This document shows positions 6,495-9,574 of a DNA stretch of 9,574 bases, piece after piece (positions within the stretch are counted from its first letter, which is position 1; each line of letters begins with the position of its first letter). The notes beneath the pieces were generated by a model that was not told the origin of the DNA, ran no database searches, and worked only from the letters and a program-made list of their open reading frames with translations. Source of the DNA: CBDUUP01 sp965370435 (GTDB lineage Bacteria; Chloroflexota; Anaerolineae; Anaerolineales; UBA11579); NCBI GenBank assembly GCA_965370435.1, contig CBDUUP010000156.1, positions 1 to 9,574 on the forward strand, written 5' to 3'. The translations under genes were made by a program, and so were the position numbers.

Positions 6495-6503
6495 ATTATA
6501 GCA
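6495..6503 (-). promoter_or_regulatory. Extended -10 promoter for the lipoprotein pair, overlapping the scpB start
   Basis: On the minus strand 6503 to 6495 reads TGCTATAAT, a perfect extended -10 (TGnTATAAT). Transcription would start near 6488, giving a leader of about 20 nt that carries the AGGAG ribosome-binding site before the ATG at 6467. The TG of the extended element is the complement of the first bases of scpB's ATG region (6502-6503). Extended -10 promoters need little -35 sequence, and none is obvious here. Confidence 0.6.
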
Positions 6504-7123
6504 TGTCTGAAGAAAACAACTCCCAATCCCCTCAAACCGCCGAACTCGGCTTGGCCGCTAAAATCGAAGCCCTTCTGTTCGTCGCGCCGGGCGGCGTCAG
6601 TCCGGCCCAAATTGCCTCCGCCCTGGAAATTTCCCCTCGCGAAGTAGAGAAAGGGCTGAAATTCCTGGAGGAGGATTACACCCAGCGCGGATTGAGGCTC
6701 CAACGTCATCGAGGGCGCGTCCAACTCACCACCGCCCCGGAGACCGCCCAGATCGTAGAACGCTTCCTGAGCCTGGACGCAACCAGCCGTCTGAGCCGGG
6801 CCGCCCTGGAAGCCTTGTCTATCGTCGCATACCAACAGCCGGTCACCCGTCCTCAAATTGATGATATTCGCGGGGTGAACAGCGACGGCGTCCTCAAGAA
6901 CTTGCTCAACAAAGGGTTGGTGGAAGAAATTGGGAGAACCGAAGGCCCCGGAAGGCCAATCTTATACAGCACCTCCCCCGAATTTTTACAACACTTTGGC
7001 TTGACCTCCCTGAAAGAACTCCCTCCCCTGAACCTGGAGGAATTGCTCGGAGAGCAAGAGCTGGAGCCAGCGCCAGCGCAGGAAGTAGAGCCTGCCGAAA
7101 TGGAGACCGAGGACCATGCCTGA
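6503..7123 (+). CDS. scpB: Segregation and condensation protein ScpB
   Basis: A 206-residue protein of standard ScpB length and pattern. ScpB dimers bind the kleisin ScpA and the SMC ATPase to form the condensin that compacts and separates the chromosome. Two winged-helix domains are visible, about 15-85 (AAKIEALLFVAPGGVSPAQI...) and 95-165. The second holds the diagnostic block from LSRAALEALSIVAYQQPVTR to GRPILYSTSPEFLQHFGL. The tail (175-206) is acidic and proline-rich, as often seen. No scpA lies directly upstream; the neighbour there is a divergent lipoprotein gene, so ScpA must be encoded elsewhere. The ATG has no Shine-Dalgarno; TATTAT (6494-6499) and TATTTA (6480-6485) are nearby -10 candidates, so initiation may be leaderless or near-leaderless. 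Its end overlaps rluB by 8 nt. Confidence 0.97.
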   Translation: MSEENNSQSPQTAELGLAAKIEALLFVAPGGVSPAQIASALEISPREVEKGLKFLEEDYTQRGLRLQRHRGRVQLTTAPETAQIVERFLSLDATSRLSRAALEALSIVAYQQPVTRPQIDDIRGVNSDGVLKNLLNKGLVEEIGRTEGPGRPILYSTSPEFLQHFGLTSLKELPPLNLEELLGEQELEPAPAQEVEPAEMETEDHA

Positions 7124-7868
7124 AGAACGCCTGCAAAAGATATTGGCCCGGGCCGGTAAAGGCTCCCGCCGCGCCTGTGAAGTGTTCATCGCCGAAGCCC
7201 GTGTGACCGTGAACGGCAAGACCGCCGTGCTTGGGACCAAAGCCGACGCCGCTAAAGACCATATCTCCCTGGATGGCAAGTTGATCCCCCGCGCAGAACC
7301 CCTGGTGTACATCGCCCTGCACAAGCCCCGCCGGGTGATCTCCGCGGTGGCATCCAGGGATGAACGCCCAACGGTGATTGATCTGGTGGACGTGCCGGAA
7401 CGAATTTATCCCGTCGGGCGTCTAGACTTCGACAGCGAAGGCTTGATCTTGTTGACCAACGACGGCGAGTTAGCCAACCAACTCACCCATCCCCGTTATG
7501 GGCACGAAAAAGAATACCGCGTGCGGGTCGGCAGCAAACCAGACCTGAAACAGCTAGAAATTTTGCGGCGCGGCGTTGTGCTTGAAGATGGCTACCGCAC
7601 CGCCCCGGCCACGGTGACGGTGGAATCTTCCACCCCCAAAGCCACCTGGCTCCGAATGGTCCTGCGGGAAGGCCGCAAACGCCAAATACGAGAGATGGGC
7701 GCCCGCATCGGTCTCTCGGTCTCGCGGATCATCCGCGTCCGCATCGGCGCCTTGGCATTGGGCAGCCTGAAACGCCGCGAATGGCGGCAGCTCACCCCGG
7801 GTGAAGTCGTCGCCCTCAAGAGGCAACCCAAACAAAAACGCCGCCGGTCCAAAAGGAAACCTCGCTGA
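7116..7868 (+). CDS. rluB: 23S rRNA/rRNA pseudouridine synthase, RluB/RsuA family
   Basis: A 250-residue pseudouridine synthase. Residues 4-60 form an S4 RNA-binding domain (RLQKILARAGKGSRRACE... VTVNGK). The catalytic domain holds the family motif PVGRLDFDSEGL, with D104 the expected catalytic aspartate, and later LREGRKRQIREM near 183-194. Such enzymes turn specific uridines of rRNA into pseudouridine during ribosome assembly; by neighbourhood and length, RluB-type 23S rRNA modification is likely, though RsuA/RluF-like specificity cannot be excluded. The C-terminus (236-250) is very basic (KQKRRRSKRKPR), which should aid RNA binding. The ATG lies inside the end of scpB (8-nt overlap) with GAGG just upstream, showing translational coupling. 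The scpB-rluB pairing is a known conserved arrangement in several phyla. Confidence 0.95.
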   Translation: MPEERLQKILARAGKGSRRACEVFIAEARVTVNGKTAVLGTKADAAKDHISLDGKLIPRAEPLVYIALHKPRRVISAVASRDERPTVIDLVDVPERIYPVGRLDFDSEGLILLTNDGELANQLTHPRYGHEKEYRVRVGSKPDLKQLEILRRGVVLEDGYRTAPATVTVESSTPKATWLRMVLREGRKRQIREMGARIGLSVSRIIRVRIGALALGSLKRREWRQLTPGEVVALKRQPKQKRRRSKRKPR

Positions 7869-7905
7869 TCCCTGTCAGATTGGGTGAGAAATTGCGTTTC
7901 CTTAG

Positions 7906-8475
7906 ATGGAGCCAACCTGCGTGAAGCGCGCCTTACAGATAGAAAACTTCTCCCTCCGCGCCCAACCCTTGCGGGATGGGCAAGTTTTCGACGAGTTGTA
8001 TTCACACACCCACCTGATCGTCTTCCGGTATATCTACGGCCTGCACAATGGCCCCGCCGAAGACGTTGAAGACCTGGCCGCCGAGACCTACTTGCGGGCC
8101 TGGAAAGCCCGTTCCCGGTTCCAAGGCGACGAGGGCGCAGCCCTGGGATGGCTGCTGACCATCGCCCGCCGTCCGGTCATAGACGCCCATCGCCGCAAGA
8201 AAGTGAGAGGCGTTGACCAGAACATCGAAACCCTGGCCTTGCCTTCGGCCGGTGATAGCCCTGAAGAGCAATCTATCCACCGGGAGCGCCGCCAGACCCT
8301 GCGAAAAGTGATGCAATCTCTATCAATGCAACAACGCGAGATACTGACCCTTCGATACAGCCTCGGTTGGCGGGTGAAGGACATCGGCGCCCATCTGGAA
8401 ATCGCCGAGAACACCATCTCGGTGAACCTCCGTCGTGCGCTCCAACGCATCCGCGACCTTTGGCCGGTTGACTGA
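7906..8475 (+). CDS. ECF-type RNA polymerase sigma factor
   Basis: A 189-residue sigma-70 family ECF factor. Region 2 spans about 28-98 (FDELYSHTH... DVEDLAAETYLRAWKA... WLLTIARRPVIDAHRRKK), where the usual I-A-R-N-x-x-I-D appears as IARRPVID. Region 4 spans 128-184, with a helix-turn-helix near 156-180 (RVKDIGAHLEIAENTISVNLRRAL). ECF factors direct RNA polymerase to stress or envelope genes. The ATG at 7906 has no ribosome-binding site; a GTG at 7921 has GGAG 9 nt upstream and is a real alternative start, five codons shorter. The gene follows rluB by 37 bp with no terminator between, and precedes a membrane protein by 11 bp that is its likely anti-sigma factor. Confidence 0.93.
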   Translation: MEPTCVKRALQIENFSLRAQPLRDGQVFDELYSHTHLIVFRYIYGLHNGPAEDVEDLAAETYLRAWKARSRFQGDEGAALGWLLTIARRPVIDAHRRKKVRGVDQNIETLALPSAGDSPEEQSIHRERRQTLRKVMQSLSMQQREILTLRYSLGWRVKDIGAHLEIAENTISVNLRRALQRIRDLWPVD

Positions 8476-8486
8476 CCCAAAATACC

Positions 8487-9263
8487 ATGCCCCTTGAAGA
8501 ACAATCCCCTCCCCCAGCCAACCACCCTCCCGATGAGGACCAGATTGAGGCTTTGCTCGGCAGCCTCACCCCCCGCCCCGGAGAGCGTTTTTACCGGCGC
8601 ATCGCCAACGCCCCCTGGCGGATTCACTCCCGGAAATGGAACCGAGCCCGCCTATTGTCCGCGGCAGTCATCTCCGCGCTGCTTCTCATCATCAGCTTCT
8701 TGACCATGCCCCCTCTCCAGGCCGTCGCCCGCCAAGCCTGGAACTTCTTCCGCCTCGCCGAAACCGACCAGATCGAAATAGCGCTTTTCTCCGCCGACAC
8801 TGAATTATCCCTCACCCTGGAACAAGCCGCCTCCCTGATTGACTTCCCTCTAAAAACGCCTGCCATCCTGCCTCCTGGCTTCCATTTCCTGGGAGCCAAT
8901 TACGACCCCGTTGGCCCCTCCATAACCCTTCTATACGTGAGCGCCGAGAGCAAGCTGCTCATCACCCAACGTCCTGTCGGAAGCGTCTACAACCGCATCG
9001 GCGTCAGCGCCGAGATCGAGAAGGTTCAGATCGGAGGCCTCACCGGCGAATATGTCAGCGGCGCTTGGAACATCCTGGATGAGGATGCCTCAAAATTGAC
9101 AACCTCAACGCCGGGCGCAGGCGTTCCATTGAGGGTATACTGGAACCCGGATTCTTCTATCCAAACCCTGCGATGGGAAGAAAATGGCCTGTTGTTTCAC
9201 CTCATCGCAGCGGGTACAATTACGAAGCCCGAACTTATCGCCATCGCGGAAAGTATGCAATAA
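8487..9263 (+). CDS. Membrane anti-sigma factor-like protein, DUF4367 type
   Basis: A 258-residue single-pass membrane protein. Residues 1-54 are cytoplasmic and include PRPGERFYRRIANAPWR, a short motif common in such proteins. One transmembrane helix lies near 55-74 (LLSAAVISALLLIISFL). Residues about 112-257 are extracytoplasmic and match the DUF4367 pattern: LTLEQAASLIDFPLKTPAILPPGF, YDPVGPSITLLYV, GLTGEYVSGAW, and the ending KPELIAIAESMQ. Placed 11 bp after an ECF sigma gene, it is very probably the sensor that holds that sigma factor until an envelope signal arrives (inference from context and family). No classical zinc HxxxCxxC motif is present, so the sigma-binding mode is unclear. Its stop codon lies 2 nt before the MITE-like element. 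Confidence 0.85.
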   Translation: MPLEEQSPPPANHPPDEDQIEALLGSLTPRPGERFYRRIANAPWRIHSRKWNRARLLSAAVISALLLIISFLTMPPLQAVARQAWNFFRLAETDQIEIALFSADTELSLTLEQAASLIDFPLKTPAILPPGFHFLGANYDPVGPSITLLYVSAESKLLITQRPVGSVYNRIGVSAEIEKVQIGGLTGEYVSGAWNILDEDASKLTTSTPGAGVPLRVYWNPDSSIQTLRWEENGLLFHLIAAGTITKPELIAIAESMQ

Positions 9264-9265
9264 CA

Positions 9266-9406
9266 AGGAGTTACGCAGTTCGAATTACAAACACAAAACC
9301 TTGCGAAGATTTTTGGAACCCTAGCGTGAATTTTCCTTCAGAATGTAATTGCTAATTGTTGTTTTGACACCAAACAACCTTCGCAAGGTTCAAATGCGTA
9401 ACTCCT
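9266..9406. mobile_element. MITE-like element with 12-bp terminal inverted repeats
   Basis: A 141-bp element bounded by perfect inverted repeats AGGAGTTACGCA (9266-9277) and TGCGTAACTCCT (9395-9406). A second inverted pair lies inside: AACCTTGCGAAG (9297-9308) and CTTCGCAAGGTT (9379-9390), also perfect over 12 bp; extended to 15 bases (9297-9311 and 9376-9390) they match at 14 of 15 positions. The right copy, AACCTTCGCAAGGTT, is itself a hairpin (6-bp stem, 3-nt loop). The gap between outer and inner repeats differs (19 nt left, 4 nt right). The core has no open reading frame of note, so it would need a transposase supplied elsewhere. Flanks (AACA on the left, ATAA on the right) show no clear target duplication. 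It sits exactly between two genes. Confidence 0.75.
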
Positions 9407-9411
9407 ATAAT
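9406..9411 (+). promoter_or_regulatory. Possible -10 box at the MITE right end
   Basis: TATAAT (9406-9411) begins with the last base of the element's right repeat. Transcription would start near 9418, just at the AGGAG (9418-9422) that precedes the ATG at 9428. No -35 hexamer sits at 16-18 bp; TTGACA at 9364-9369 is 36 bp away, too far to pair with it. Low confidence as a working promoter. Confidence 0.35.
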
Positions 9412-9427
9412 ATTCTCAGGAGCGACT

Positions 9428-9574
9428 ATGCTGAAGACTCAAGATAAACCATCCACCTTCTTAGACCGGCCACTGCTATCATCCATCACCATCAACTGGG
9501 AGACGGTGATCTTCGTCCTCATCATTCTCCTGGCCTTCGTCACCCGCTTCTACGACCTGGAATCCAGAGTGATG
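9428..9574 (+). CDS. Membrane glycosyltransferase-like protein, N-terminal part (cut by window edge)
   Basis: The first 49 codons are present, reading off the right edge. AGGAG lies 5 nt before the ATG. A cytoplasmic stretch (1-24) leads into a transmembrane helix near 25-40 (VIFVLIILLAFVTRFYDL), after which the sequence continues DLESRVM. The pattern 'helix, then R-F/L-Y-D-L-x-x-R' is how Agl23/TIGR03663 and related GT39/ArnT-like proteins begin, just before a conserved acidic loop that here falls outside the window. That family uses lipid-linked sugars at the outer membrane face. Only a family guess can be made from so short a piece. It would fit the sugar/GtrA theme of the window. Confidence 0.55.
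   Translation, partial: MLKTQDKPSTFLDRPLLSSITINWETVIFVLIILLAFVTRFYDLESRVM

Noticed and set aside
9173..9355. 60-codon plus-strand ORF across the anti-sigma 3' end and the MITE
   Set aside because: It lies out of frame inside the anti-sigma gene and runs into the repeat element; no coding pattern.
9364..9369. TTGACA as a -35 box
   Set aside because: No -10 hexamer at 16-18 bp; the only TATAAT is 36 bp downstream.

Overview
The window reads as chromosomal DNA of a free-living bacterium, most likely a member of the Chloroflexota (Anaerolineae-like). The pointers are an scpB-rluB pair, an ECF sigma factor followed by a DUF4367-type membrane anti-sigma protein, an Agl23/TIGR03663-like membrane glycosyltransferase N-terminus, a DUF348-G5-propeller lipoprotein, a 'beta-flower'-like GW-repeat protein and a non-photosynthetic-looking ChlI ATPase. 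This assignment is inferred from gene content and was not tested by any search. Genes are tightly packed with several ATGA overlaps. I see no tRNA, rRNA, CRISPR array, phage gene or transposase.

Layout. (A) 1-2415, minus strand: a compact operon read right to left, comprising a GW-repeat beta-flower-like protein, a hotdog acyl-CoA thioesterase, a ChlI/BchI-type AAA+ ATPase and a TPR protein cut by the window edge. A TATAAT box sits 9 nt before the first ATG, which suggests a leaderless transcript. (B) 2416-2654: an AT-richer intergenic stretch with two adjacent perfect inverted repeats that share a 31-nt spacer. (C) 2655-4066, minus: a GtrA-family membrane protein translationally coupled to a UDP-glucuronate decarboxylase-like SDR enzyme, a small sugar-nucleotide/glycan unit. 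(D) 4067-4205: an intergenic patch of short tandem-like repeats (CTCTGTG and TCACCTTG units). (E) 4206-6467, minus: two probable lipoproteins, one a small Chloroflexota-type DUF2993/LmeA-like protein, the other a DUF348-G5-beta-propeller protein. (F) 6503-9263, plus: scpB, rluB, ECF sigma factor, anti-sigma factor. (G) 9266-9406: a 141-bp MITE-like element with perfect 12-bp terminal inverted repeats and an internal inverted pair, directly between the anti-sigma stop codon and the next gene. (H) 9428-end, plus: the N-terminus of a polytopic membrane glycosyltransferase-like protein.

Functionally, the window combines housekeeping (chromosome segregation, rRNA modification) with envelope functions: sugar-nucleotide supply, a lipid-linked-sugar flippase-like protein, lipoproteins, and a transmembrane sigma/anti-sigma pair. 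The least explained parts are non-coding: the paired inverted repeats at 2488-2594, the MITE at 9266-9406, and the overlap of an extended -10 promoter with the scpB start codon at 6495-6503. No clearly new multi-gene system is visible.
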